Positions 16,454 through 26,613 of a stretch of DNA of 64,000 nt are shown here, piece by piece; the first letter of the stretch is position 1, and the number at the start of each line of letters is the position of its first letter. The stretch is from Bog-473 sp963742035 (GTDB lineage Bacteria; Actinomycetota; Acidimicrobiia; Acidimicrobiales; RAAP-2), in contig CAVUKH010000008.1 of assembly GCA_963742035.1 (NCBI GenBank), positions 186,001-250,000 on the forward strand, written 5' to 3'. The notes beneath the pieces are model-generated. The model saw only the letters and a list, made by a program, of their open reading frames with translations. It was not told the origin of the DNA and did not search any database. Position numbers and translations under genes: made by a program.

Positions 16454-17038
16454 CTACCTGCGGACGGACAGCCCGGCGATCCAGGCGGCGAGGATCTCGC
16501 CGACCTCGGCCTCGCTCTTGCGCAACGAGTGATCGCCCTCGACGACGTGGCGGGTGACCGGACCCGGGATCGCCGCCGTCTCCCGCTCGAGCTCTGCGGG
16601 CGTGGCGAAGGCGTCGCGCCGGCCCGAGACGAACAGACACGGCAGGTCCAAGCGGGCAAAGTGCTCGGTGCGGAGGCGATCGGGGCGACCCGGTGGGTGG
16701 AGCGGGTAGCTGACCAGGACCAGCCCCGCCACCGACAGGCCCTCGGCCACGGCCAGGGAGCACATGCGACCGCCGAAGGAACGGCCCCCGATGGCGAGAC
16801 GACGACTCGGGACGCCGAGCTGCTCGGCCAGCGCGGCGGTGGCGGTCCGCACCGTCTCGATGCACACCGCGGGCGGATCGGTCCGCCGCTTGCCGGCCGC
16901 CTGGCCGGGGAACTCGACGCGCTCGACCGTCACCCCGGTGCGCGTCACGGCCTCGTCAATGGCGACGAGGCCGGACTGGGTGCGTCCGGCGCTCGCCCCG
17001 GGTGTGAGGATGAGCCCGGCAATGCCCGCTTTCGCCAT
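16454..17038 (-). CDS. alpha/beta hydrolase of KANL3/Tex30 type
   Basis: 194 residues. A LILTPGASAGRTQSGLVAID start replaces the usual HG loop, the nucleophile is in GGRSFGGRM (Ser about 99), the acid in SGRRDAFATP and the His in EGDHSLR (about 166). That pattern marks the KANL3/Tex30-like (dienelactone-hydrolase-related) group. ATG 17038 is the first Met before the strand. The gene follows the adenine deaminase by 38 nt on the same strand, so it may be the second gene of that transcript. Substrate unknown. Confidence 0.82.
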   Translation of the reverse strand: MAKAGIAGLILTPGASAGRTQSGLVAIDEAVTRTGVTVERVEFPGQAAGKRRTDPPAVCIETVRTATAALAEQLGVPSRRLAIGGRSFGGRMCSLAVAEGLSVAGLVLVSYPLHPPGRPDRLRTEHFARLDLPCLFVSGRRDAFATPAELERETAAIPGPVTRHVVEGDHSLRKSEAEVGEILAAWIAGLSVRR

Positions 17039-17076
17039 CGGGCCATCATGGCGTGTGCGGCCTGTCCGCGGACGCG

Positions 17077-18220
<1,144 letters not shown>

Positions 18221-18320
18221 CGGTGGCCTCCTCAAGTGACGGACGACCCGTCGTGTTCGCGTTCCATGGTGGCCCACGCGAGCAGGAGCCCGATGGCAGC
18301 GAGGAGATGGGGATCGACCG

Positions 18321-18363
18321 CTCCGGTTGCCTGTAGGGTAAGCGGAGTGAAATCTCCGGATAC
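18321..18363. promoter_or_regulatory. candidate TetR operator (shared with 22162-22222)
   Basis: Half-sites CTCCGGTT (18321-18328), GTAAGCGGAG (18338-18347) and CTCCGGATAC (18354-18363) form two overlapping imperfect inverted repeats. Nearly the same half-site TAAGCGGA...CTCCGGTTA occurs upstream of the second TetR/exporter module. The site overlaps GTG 18347, which leaves open that the regulator starts at ATG 18416. Confidence 0.55.
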
Positions 18364-19015
18364 GAGCCCGGCGGAGGCGCGGAGCGGCCACGCCGCCTCG
18401 ACCTTGAGCCGGCCGATGCGCAGCGACGCCCAGAAGAATCGGGAGCGTCTCCTGGTGGCCGCCGGTCAGGTCTTCGAGGAGAAGGGGCTCGAGGCCAGCG
18501 TGGCCGACGTGGCACGGGTGGCCGGCGTCGGGATGGGCACGCTGTACCGCCGCTTCCCTTCGAAGGAGGCGCTCATCGAGGCGCTCGTCTCGGAGGTCCT
18601 CGAGGCGACGATCGCCATGGCCGAGGAGGCGGCGGCGCGTCCGGACGGCACGGGGCTCGAGCACTTCTTGCGGGCCTCGAGCGCGTATCTCGCGGAGCAT
18701 CTCGGCTGCCTGCCCAAGCTGTGGAACTCGGACCATCATCTGGTGCGGAGGGCTCGTGAGCTCATCGCCGACCTGCTCGCCGACGCCCAGGCGCACGGCC
18801 GAGTGCGCCGCGACCTGGCGAGCACCGACATCTCTCTCGCCATGTGGTCGATCAGGGGCGTGCTCGAGACCACCGGCTCGAACGCACCCGAGGCGTGGAA
18901 GCGGCATCTCGACCTCCTGGTCGCCGGCATGCGGCCCACGGACGTCGCGCTGGGGCACCGCCCGCTCAACCAGAACCAGGTCGACCGGATCCTCTCGAAG
19001 CACGGCGCCTCGTGA
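18347..19015 (+). CDS. TetR-family regulator of the downstream exporter
   Basis: 222 residues from GTG 18347 (AGGG 8 nt upstream) or 199 from ATG 18416. The helix-turn-helix is MRSDAQKNRERLLVAAGQVF...ASVADVARVAGVGMGTLYRRFPSKEALIEAL, followed by a C-terminal SBI-type ligand domain. It ends in GTGA overlap with the DHA2 exporter gene, so the two are translationally coupled, the usual arrangement of a drug-responsive repressor and its pump. It is a paralogue of the regulator at 22276 (shared RPMR(S/A)DA and GVG(M/I)GTLYR). Confidence 0.9.
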   Translation: MKSPDTSPAEARSGHAASTLSRPMRSDAQKNRERLLVAAGQVFEEKGLEASVADVARVAGVGMGTLYRRFPSKEALIEALVSEVLEATIAMAEEAAARPDGTGLEHFLRASSAYLAEHLGCLPKLWNSDHHLVRRARELIADLLADAQAHGRVRRDLASTDISLAMWSIRGVLETTGSNAPEAWKRHLDLLVAGMRPTDVALGHRPLNQNQVDRILSKHGAS

Positions 19016-20529
19016 GCGGGTCGGTCACGACACTGCGGGAGCCCGGCGCGGGCACGGCGCCGTCCGGGACGACCCGGGCCCACTGGTGGATCCTCGTCAT
19101 CATCGCCGGCGCGCAGCTCATGGTGGTGCTCGACACGACGATCATGATCATCGCCCTTCCCTCGGCCCAGCACGCGCTCGGGTTCTCCAACACCGACCGG
19201 CAGTGGGTGGTGACCGCCTACACGCTCGCCTTCGGCGGCTTCCTCCTCCTGGGTGGACGCCTGGGCGACATGTTCGGCCCCAAGCGCACGCTGATGGTCG
19301 GGGTCCTCGGCTTTGCGCTGGCGTCAGCCCTCGGCGGGGCGGCCCAGACCACCCTCATGCTGATCGGGGCCCGTGGGCTGCAGGGTCTGTTCGGCGCGCT
19401 GCTGGCGCCGTCGGTGCTCTCACTCTTGACGTCGACCTTCAACGAGCCGCGCGAGCGCGGGCGGGCGTTCGGGATCTACGCCACCATCGCCATCGCCGGG
19501 TCCGCCTTCGGGCTCATCCTCGGCGGGTTCCTGACCCAGTACGTCGACTGGCGCTGGTGCCTGTACGTGAACCTGCCGATCGCCGCGCTGGTCCTCGTCG
19601 GCGCCTTCACCATGATCCCCGACCGCGAGGGGGTGCACGGGATCCGTTTGGACGTGCTGGGCGTCGTCCTCGGGTGCGGCGGTCTGGTCGCCCTCGTCTA
19701 CGGGCTCGGAGAGGCCGGCACCAGCGGGTGGGGCGCCACCGATGTCATGGTGGCCCTGATCGTCGCCGCCATCCTGCTGGGCGCGTTCATCGTGTGGCAG
19801 AGCAAGGGCCCCAATCCCCTGCTCCCGCTGCGGGTGCTGCGCAACCGGAACCGGGCCGGGTCGTTCATCACGATTCTCCTGGCGGTGACCGGCATGTTCG
19901 GGACCTTCCTCTTCCTCACCTACCTCCTGCAGACCATCGACCACTACTCGCCCCTCAAGACCGGAGTCGCCTTCCTCCCGCTCATGGCGATGAACGCGCT
20001 GGCGGCCACGCAGGTGGCCAGCCGCCTGATGCCCCGCGTGCGGACCCGCCTGCTCGTCGTCCCGGGCCTCCTGCTGGCGGGCCTCGGCGTCGCCCTCTTC
20101 ACCCAACTGACGCCCGACGCGTCCTACGTCACGAACGTGCTGCCGAGCGAGCTCCTGCTCGGCTTCGGACTGGGGCTGGCCATCGTGCCCTGCATCAGCA
20201 CGGCCACCCAGAACGCCGAGCCGCGGGACGTCGGCGTGACGGCGGCGACGACAAACACCTCCCAGCAGATCGGGGCCTCCATCGGCACCGCCCTGCTGAA
20301 CACGCTCGCGGCGGCGGCTACGGCGACTTACCTGGCGTCCCACCATGTGCAGAGCAAGGACGTCGTGGCGCAGGCGACGGTGCACGGGTACGCCGTCGCC
20401 AGTGCGTGGGCGGCCGGCATTTTCGTGCTGGCCGCGGTGCTGGCGGGCATCCTCATCAACGTCCACCCGGGGCGGCCCGGGGCGGCTCCCGATGCCGCCG
20501 ACCTCGCCGTAGTCTCGCCCGAATACTGA
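19012..20529 (+). CDS. DHA2-family MFS drug/proton exporter (14 TM)
   Basis: 505 residues from GTG 19012, which overlaps the TetR stop. Helix 1 contains the DHA2 motif QLMVVLDTTIMIIALPSAQ, motif A is GGRLGDMFGPKRTL, and motif C is in helix 5 (IAIAGSAFGLILGGFLTQ), with YVDWRWCLYVNLPI following. Fourteen hydrophobic segments fit the EmrB/QacA group. The cargo cannot be read but is likely hydrophobic or cationic. It converges with a paralogous exporter ending 16 bp away. Confidence 0.92.
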   Translation: MSGSVTTLREPGAGTAPSGTTRAHWWILVIIAGAQLMVVLDTTIMIIALPSAQHALGFSNTDRQWVVTAYTLAFGGFLLLGGRLGDMFGPKRTLMVGVLGFALASALGGAAQTTLMLIGARGLQGLFGALLAPSVLSLLTSTFNEPRERGRAFGIYATIAIAGSAFGLILGGFLTQYVDWRWCLYVNLPIAALVLVGAFTMIPDREGVHGIRLDVLGVVLGCGGLVALVYGLGEAGTSGWGATDVMVALIVAAILLGAFIVWQSKGPNPLLPLRVLRNRNRAGSFITILLAVTGMFGTFLFLTYLLQTIDHYSPLKTGVAFLPLMAMNALAATQVASRLMPRVRTRLLVVPGLLLAGLGVALFTQLTPDASYVTNVLPSELLLGFGLGLAIVPCISTATQNAEPRDVGVTAATTNTSQQIGASIGTALLNTLAAAATATYLASHHVQSKDVVAQATVHGYAVASAWAAGIFVLAAVLAGILINVHPGRPGAAPDAADLAVVSPEY

Positions 20530-20545
20530 GCCACCCCGACGGCCG

Positions 20546-22147
<1,602 letters not shown>

Positions 22148-22161
22148 TTGATTCCGATCTC

Positions 22162-22222
22162 TCCGCTGGTAATCTGGCTAAGCGGAAGCTTCCTCCGGTT
22201 AGTATACGGAGGGTGCCTCCGT
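22162..22222. promoter_or_regulatory. TetR operator cluster between exporter and regulator
   Basis: Three symmetric elements: TCCGCT...AGCGGA (about 22162-22186); a 25-bp imperfect palindrome with arms CTAAGCGGAAG and CTCCGGTTAG (22178-22202); and ACGGAGG-gtg-CCTCCGT, perfect (22206-22222). The second shares its half-site with 18321-18363. The cluster covers the expected promoters of both divergent genes. Confidence 0.65.
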
Positions 22223-22275
22223 TTTGCAACACTGTTTTTCGAAGGTGCTTTTTGGCCGGGAGGGAAGGCAGGACG

Positions 22276-22899
22276 ATGACGGCGCAACCGAAGGCGACGG
22301 CGACGATCGACGGCGGGGACATCGATCGCGTGGACGAGGCCCCGGCGACGCGTCCCATGCGGGCCGACGCCAAGCGCAACTACGAGCTCCTCGTCACCGC
22401 GGCACGCAACGTCTTCGACCAGGAGGGCGGCGGCGCCAGCATGGAGGCCATCGCCAAGGAGGCCGGCGTCGGGATCGGCACGCTGTACCGGCATTTCCCG
22501 AAGCGGATCGACGTGGTGGAGGCGGTGTACCGGGACGACGTCGACGAGCTGGACACGGTGGCGCGGACGGTCGTGGCCGACCTCGAGCCGTGGCCTGCGT
22601 TCGTCGCCTGGCTCGAGGCCTTCGTCCGGTACGCGACCGGCAAGAAACGCTTCATGAACGAGCTCCACGAGGCGTTCGAGAAGGATCCCGGTCTCCGCGT
22701 GACGGCGCGTGAGCGCATTGAGAACGCATTGAGCATTGTGCTGACCCATGCCCAGGAGGCCGGCGTCGTCCGCACGGACGTCGACGCGCCCGACCTGATG
22801 CAGCTGCTCGGCTCCATGTGCATGAGCGCGACGCTGACCCCTGATCAGAGCGGGCGGTTGCTCGTCATGATCGAAGACGGCCTGCGGCCGCAGGCATAG
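22276..22899 (+). CDS. TetR-family regulator, divergent from a DHA2 exporter
   Basis: 207 residues from ATG 22276, which has GGAGGGAAGG upstream. An unusual 30-residue leader (MTAQPKATATIDGGDIDRVDE...) precedes the helix-turn-helix RADAKRNYELLVTAARNVF...ASMEAIAKEAGVGIGTLYRHFPKRIDVVEAV. The rest is the SBI-type C-terminal domain, with a YATGKKRFMNELHEAF helix common in such regulators. It probably represses itself and the divergent exporter, and shared half-sites raise the possibility of cross-talk with the first module. Confidence 0.9.
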   Translation: MTAQPKATATIDGGDIDRVDEAPATRPMRADAKRNYELLVTAARNVFDQEGGGASMEAIAKEAGVGIGTLYRHFPKRIDVVEAVYRDDVDELDTVARTVVADLEPWPAFVAWLEAFVRYATGKKRFMNELHEAFEKDPGLRVTARERIENALSIVLTHAQEAGVVRTDVDAPDLMQLLGSMCMSATLTPDQSGRLLVMIEDGLRPQA

Positions 22900-22922
22900 G
22901 CAGCCCAGCCAGGGCCGCAACA

Positions 22923-23798
22923 ATGCGGCGTCTCATCCCGTGGGCGCTCCTCGTCCTGCTCGGTGTCGGTGCCGGACTCGGCGCCGCGCTCGGCGCGGCC
23001 GGCTCCCCCACTGCGGCCGGCCCGTCACCCCAACAGTGGGTGGACGGCGTCTGGGCGAAGACGAAGGCCGCCGGGACGGCGCACCTGGACTACGCCGCGG
23101 TCACAACCAGCCCGAACCCCGTCCTGCGCGGCTCCGCGGCGGGCACGGGCGTGGTCGACTTCGCGGCGGGATCGTTCCGGATCAGTGAGGTCCAGCACCA
23201 GGACGACTGGACCACGGGACCCGGGGGTCGGATCCAGCCCCACGCCGAGACGTTCGCGCAGGCGGCGATCGCCGTCGGGCCCGACGTCTACCTCGACCTC
23301 GGCCCGACCACCACGGCCGGGTGGGCGAAGGAGTCGATCCCGCGCAACCGGAGCGGGCTCGGGCTGAGCGCGGCCGCCGGCTTCTCCGACGCGTTGTCAT
23401 GGCTCGGCTCGCCGTTCAGGGTGCTTCGCGTTCGTGCGCTCGGGACGGCGCGCGTTGAGGGCGAGGAGACCACGCGCTACGTGGTGCGGAGCCAGCTGCA
23501 GGTGGACTGCCCGAAGGGAACGTCACGACCAGGGCTCGCGCTGGAGAGCACGACGCTCTGGATCGACGGCCAGGGTCGTCTCGTGCAGGCGCGCAACGCT
23601 GCGTACTCCAGCGGCAAGCTCCCGGCCGCCATCGTCCGGGCGAATCCGATTTGGGCAGACCGGCCCATGGGCTCGACGACCCAGCACACCACCCTGCGCC
23701 TGTCGGCGTTCGGCGCGCCCGTGCACGTGGCACCACCGGCGGCGACGGTGGACCAGTCCTCCGCCTCGGTGGCGGAGCTGCGGGCGTGCGATCCGTAG
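22923..23798 (+). CDS. secreted protein of unknown function
   Basis: 291 residues. MRRLIPWALLVLLGVGAGLGA is a signal peptide or N-terminal anchor with no lipobox cysteine. The mature part contains repeated strand patterns (GTGVVDFAAGSFRISEVQHQD, TTLWIDGQGRLVQARN) that recall the LppX/LolA-like half-barrel of actinobacterial lipid-binding proteins, but the match is only by eye. Two cysteines (VDCPKGT and RACDP) may form a disulfide. It begins 23 nt after the TetR stop on the same strand and could be part of that transcript. Confidence 0.65.
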   Translation: MRRLIPWALLVLLGVGAGLGAALGAAGSPTAAGPSPQQWVDGVWAKTKAAGTAHLDYAAVTTSPNPVLRGSAAGTGVVDFAAGSFRISEVQHQDDWTTGPGGRIQPHAETFAQAAIAVGPDVYLDLGPTTTAGWAKESIPRNRSGLGLSAAAGFSDALSWLGSPFRVLRVRALGTARVEGEETTRYVVRSQLQVDCPKGTSRPGLALESTTLWIDGQGRLVQARNAAYSSGKLPAAIVRANPIWADRPMGSTTQHTTLRLSAFGAPVHVAPPAATVDQSSASVAELRACDP

Positions 23799-23834
23799 GG
23801 CCGCACCGAAGCGGTGTGTGACGCAGCCCGGACG

Positions 23835-24845
23835 TCAGATGCCGGTGTGCTCGGCCCGCACCGGGTCAGGATCCGGGACGTGGGGCATCAGGGCGTTCGG
23901 TGGGATTGTCCCCAGCCGGCCCGCCTCGAAGTCCTCCAGCGCCTGCCCGATTTCTGCCTTGGTGTTCATGACGAAGGGCCCGTAGTGCTCCACGGGCTCC
24001 CCGATCGGCCGGCCCCCGAGGATCAGCGCCTCGAGATGGCTCGTCCCCGAGTCCTGTGCGTCGTCGGCCCGCAGGGCGATGAAGTCCCCCGGGCCGAACG
24101 AGACGAGCTGCCCACTCGTGACGGGACGGCCGTCGCCGCCCACCCGCCCCGAGCCGGCGAGGAGGTAGACGAGCGCGTTGAACTCGCGGTCCCAGGGGAG
24201 CTCGAGCAGGGCCCCGGGCGCGATCGACGCGTGCATCAGCGCCATCGGCGTGTGGGTCGAACCCGGGCCGCGGTGGCCGCCCACCTCGCCGGCGATGATC
24301 CGCACCAGTGCGCCGCCGTCACCGGACGACAACAGGGTCACGTCGGCCCCTTCGAGCCCCTGATAGGCGGGCTCGATCATCTTGTCCCGGGCGGGCAGGT
24401 TGACCCACAGCTGTATGCCGTGGAAACGCCCACCGGCGACGACGAGCTCCTCGGGCGGCGTCTCTATGTGGAGGATGCCCTTCCCCGCCGTCATCCATTG
24501 CGTCGCCCCGTCGGCGATCACGCCGCCGCCGCCATGGGAGTCCTGATGCTGGAACGTGCCGTCGATCATGTAGGTGACCGTCTCGAAGCCGCGATGGGGG
24601 TGCCAGGGCGTGCCCTTCGGCTCGCCCGGCGCGTAGTCGACCTCGCCCATCTGGTCCATGTGCACGAAGGGATCGAGATCGCGGAGGTGCACGCCGGCAA
24701 AGGCACGGCGGACCGGGAAACCCTCGCCCTCGAGGCCCCGGGGGGCCGTGGTCACCGACTGCACCGGGCGCTCGGCCAGCCGGGTGCGGTCGAGCGCCGG
24801 AACGGCCGGCAGGGTGGTCAGGTCACTGACGGTGACAGCGGGCAC
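23835..24845 (-). CDS. pirin family protein (possible quercetinase)
   Basis: 336 residues, a bicupin. The N-terminal cupin holds HPHRGFETVTYMIDGTFQHQDSHG and MTAGKGILHIETPPEE, giving the metal ligands His, His, His and Glu of pirins. The C-terminal cupin ends with GGRPIGEPVEHYGPFVMNTKAEI, the pirin signature. Bacterial members include quercetin 2,3-dioxygenases; a regulatory role is also known. GTG 24845 is preceded by GGAGG with 6-nt spacing and is preferred over the longer frame. It stands alone. Confidence 0.9.
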   Translation of the reverse strand: MPAVTVSDLTTLPAVPALDRTRLAERPVQSVTTAPRGLEGEGFPVRRAFAGVHLRDLDPFVHMDQMGEVDYAPGEPKGTPWHPHRGFETVTYMIDGTFQHQDSHGGGGVIADGATQWMTAGKGILHIETPPEELVVAGGRFHGIQLWVNLPARDKMIEPAYQGLEGADVTLLSSGDGGALVRIIAGEVGGHRGPGSTHTPMALMHASIAPGALLELPWDREFNALVYLLAGSGRVGGDGRPVTSGQLVSFGPGDFIALRADDAQDSGTSHLEALILGGRPIGEPVEHYGPFVMNTKAEIGQALEDFEAGRLGTIPPNALMPHVPDPDPVRAEHTGI

Positions 24846-24919
24846 GTGGGACCTCCGATCGGTCTTCGGGCCAAACGGCACGGGCGCGTCCGCTGGCCTG
24901 CTTGCAGGCTATGGGTCCC

Positions 24920-25264
24920 TCAGTGGAGATGACGCTCCCAGTCGGCGGGGACACGACCGGCCGGGCCCGGGGTGGGCTGACTGAGCGGGTGGTGCTCCGG
25001 CGGAGCCAGTGCGGGGCCGTCGTAGTACTGCTCGGTTGCGTAGTCCCAGAACCAATCCTCACCGGGTTCGAAGCTCCGGACGATGGAGTGCCCGGGTTCC
25101 CGGGCGTGCTTGCTGGCGTGCTGGCTGGGCGAGCTGTCGCAACAGCCGATGTGGCCGCAGGCCGCGCAACGGCGGAGGTGCAGCCACCATCCGTCCGTCG
25201 CGAGGCACTCGACGCAGCCCGAACCGGTGGGTTCGGCCGCGGGGTTGATCGGTTCGTCGGCCAC
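24920..25264 (-). CDS. UBP-type zinc-finger protein
   Basis: 114 residues. The zinc pattern is GCVECLATDGWWLHLRRCAACGHIGCCDSS followed by HASKHAREPGHSIVRSFEPGEDWFW, i.e. paired Cys plus three His, as in the UBP zinc finger of ubiquitin hydrolases and free-standing actinobacterial proteins. The C-terminal DYATEQYYDGPAL is also usual for the bacterial form. Bacteria lack ubiquitin, so the ligand is unknown. It lies 9 nt downstream of msrA on the same strand, so it may be co-expressed with msrBA. Confidence 0.88.
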   Translation of the reverse strand: MADEPINPAAEPTGSGCVECLATDGWWLHLRRCAACGHIGCCDSSPSQHASKHAREPGHSIVRSFEPGEDWFWDYATEQYYDGPALAPPEHHPLSQPTPGPAGRVPADWERHLH

Positions 25265-25273
25265 GGCGCCGGC

Positions 25274-25795
25274 CTACCCGGCCAACGCGTCACTGCGGCG
25301 GGGCAGCACCCAGCCCGGCCGAGGGAAGTGACACGTATATCCGTTCGGGTAGTGCTCGAGGTAGTCCTGGTGCTCGGGCTCGGCCTCCCAGAACGGTCCC
25401 GCCGGCGCGACCTCGGTCACGACCTTGCCGGGCCAGAGGCCCGAGGCCTCGACGTCGGCGATGGTGTCCTCGGCCACCCGCTTCTGCTCGTCGTCGACGT
25501 AGAAGATCGCCGAGCGGTAGCTCAGCCCAACATCGTTGCCCTGACGGTTCTTGGTCGTCGGGTCGTGGATCTGGAAGAAGAACTCGAGGATCTCACGATA
25601 CGACGTCACGGTCGGATCGAAAATGATCTCGATCGCCTCCGCATGGGTGCCGTGGTTGCGATAGGTGGCGTTGGCCACGTCCCCGCCGGTGTACCCGACC
25701 CTGGTGGTGATGACACCCGGGCGCCTGCGGATCAGGTCCTGCATGCCCCAGAAGCACCCACCGGCCAAAATCGCCTTCTCTGTCGTGGCACTCAT
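25274..25795 (-). CDS. msrA: peptide-methionine (S)-S-oxide reductase
   Basis: 173 residues. GGCFWGMQDL (active-site Cys14), RVGYTGG, HAEAIEIIFDP and the YRSAIFYV strand are diagnostic for MsrA, which repairs methionine S-sulfoxide using thioredoxin. The end (PEHQDYLEHYPNGYTCHFPRPGW) is normal and contains a second Cys near 159, possibly the resolving residue. ATG 25795 overlaps the msrB stop, so the two stereospecific repair enzymes are coupled. Confidence 0.95.
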   Translation of the reverse strand: MSATTEKAILAGGCFWGMQDLIRRRPGVITTRVGYTGGDVANATYRNHGTHAEAIEIIFDPTVTSYREILEFFFQIHDPTTKNRQGNDVGLSYRSAIFYVDDEQKRVAEDTIADVEASGLWPGKVVTEVAPAGPFWEAEPEHQDYLEHYPNGYTCHFPRPGWVLPRRSDALAG

Positions 25796-26268
25796 GAGCG
25801 GGCCACCTCCTCCTTGGTCGCTCCCCCATCGAAGAGCTTCGTGTACTCACCGTATCCCTCGGCCTCGAGATCCTCGTAGGGCACGAAGCGCAGCGCGGCC
25901 GAGTTGATGCAATAGCGCAGGCCACCCTCGTCCGGAGGGCCGTCATTGAAGACGTGGCCCAGGTGACTGTCGCCGTGGGCCGAACGGACCTCGGTCCTGA
26001 TCATCCCGTGGCTCATGTCCTGGCGCTCGACCACGTTGGCCGGGTCAAGGGGAATGGTGAAGCTCGGCCAACCACATCCGCTGTCGAACTTCTTGAGGGA
26101 GGCGAACAGAGGCTCCCCCGAGACGATGTCGACGTAGATGCCGGCCTCCTTCTTGTCCCAGAACTCGTTGGCGAAGGCCGGCTCGGTGGCGGCCTCCTGC
26201 GTGACGGCGTACTCCCTCGGTCCCAGCTTGGCTATGGCGTCCGGGTCCTTGCGATAACGGTCGCTCAT
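25792..26268 (-). CDS. msrB: peptide-methionine (R)-S-oxide reductase
   Basis: 158 residues. FDSGCGWPSF, VRSAHGDSHLGHVFNDGP and RYCINSAALRF (catalytic Cys) identify MsrB. The structural zinc CxxC pairs of E. coli MsrB are absent (GIYVDIVSGEPLF in the first position), so this is the zinc-free type. ATG 26268 has AAAGGAG 5 nt upstream. It is first in the msrB-msrA-UBP cluster and handles the R epimer. Confidence 0.95.
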   Translation of the reverse strand: MSDRYRKDPDAIAKLGPREYAVTQEAATEPAFANEFWDKKEAGIYVDIVSGEPLFASLKKFDSGCGWPSFTIPLDPANVVERQDMSHGMIRTEVRSAHGDSHLGHVFNDGPPDEGGLRYCINSAALRFVPYEDLEAEGYGEYTKLFDGGATKEEVARS

Positions 26269-26613
26269 CTCAACTCCTTTACCACCCTCTGGTGGCTCTC
26301 TGTGTATCCAACTACTCCAACGCCGGCCTGTCACCATTGGTTCCCGAATTCGGGGGGCCGGGGAACCTTTTCGGGAGGGGGTTCCCGGCCGGGAGGGAGA
26401 AGGCTCTGACCTCGGTTTCCGGGCTCGCGACCAGCGCGTGGACAACGCCGTTCCGCCCGCGTCTGCGGCGCCCGGCCGGTCGGCTCCGCCGATCCCGTCG
26501 GCCGATCCGTCCTCCCGAACGGCTCGGGTACCCTTCTGAAGGGGCGGGGCGCCGGGCGGGGACAGCGACCCGCTCAGGCGGGCCAGCACAGACGCACGAC
26601 CTGAAGGGGAGCC
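26269..26613. other. 345-bp divergent intergenic region with two hairpins
   Basis: No gene is seen between msrB and hyuB. Two symmetric elements stand out: a perfect 12-bp palindrome, CCCGAATTCGGG (26343-26354), and beside it an 11-bp stem with a single bulge, GGCCGGGGAACC (26356-26367) with GGTTCCCGGCC (26380-26390). Neither is followed by a T-run on either strand. They could be regulator sites or a structured leader for either divergent gene. Confidence 0.6.

Noticed and set aside
23802..23818. small hairpin CACCG-aag-CGGTG as terminator between the secreted protein and pirin
   Set aside because: Stem of 5 bp is too weak to support in a GC-rich genome.
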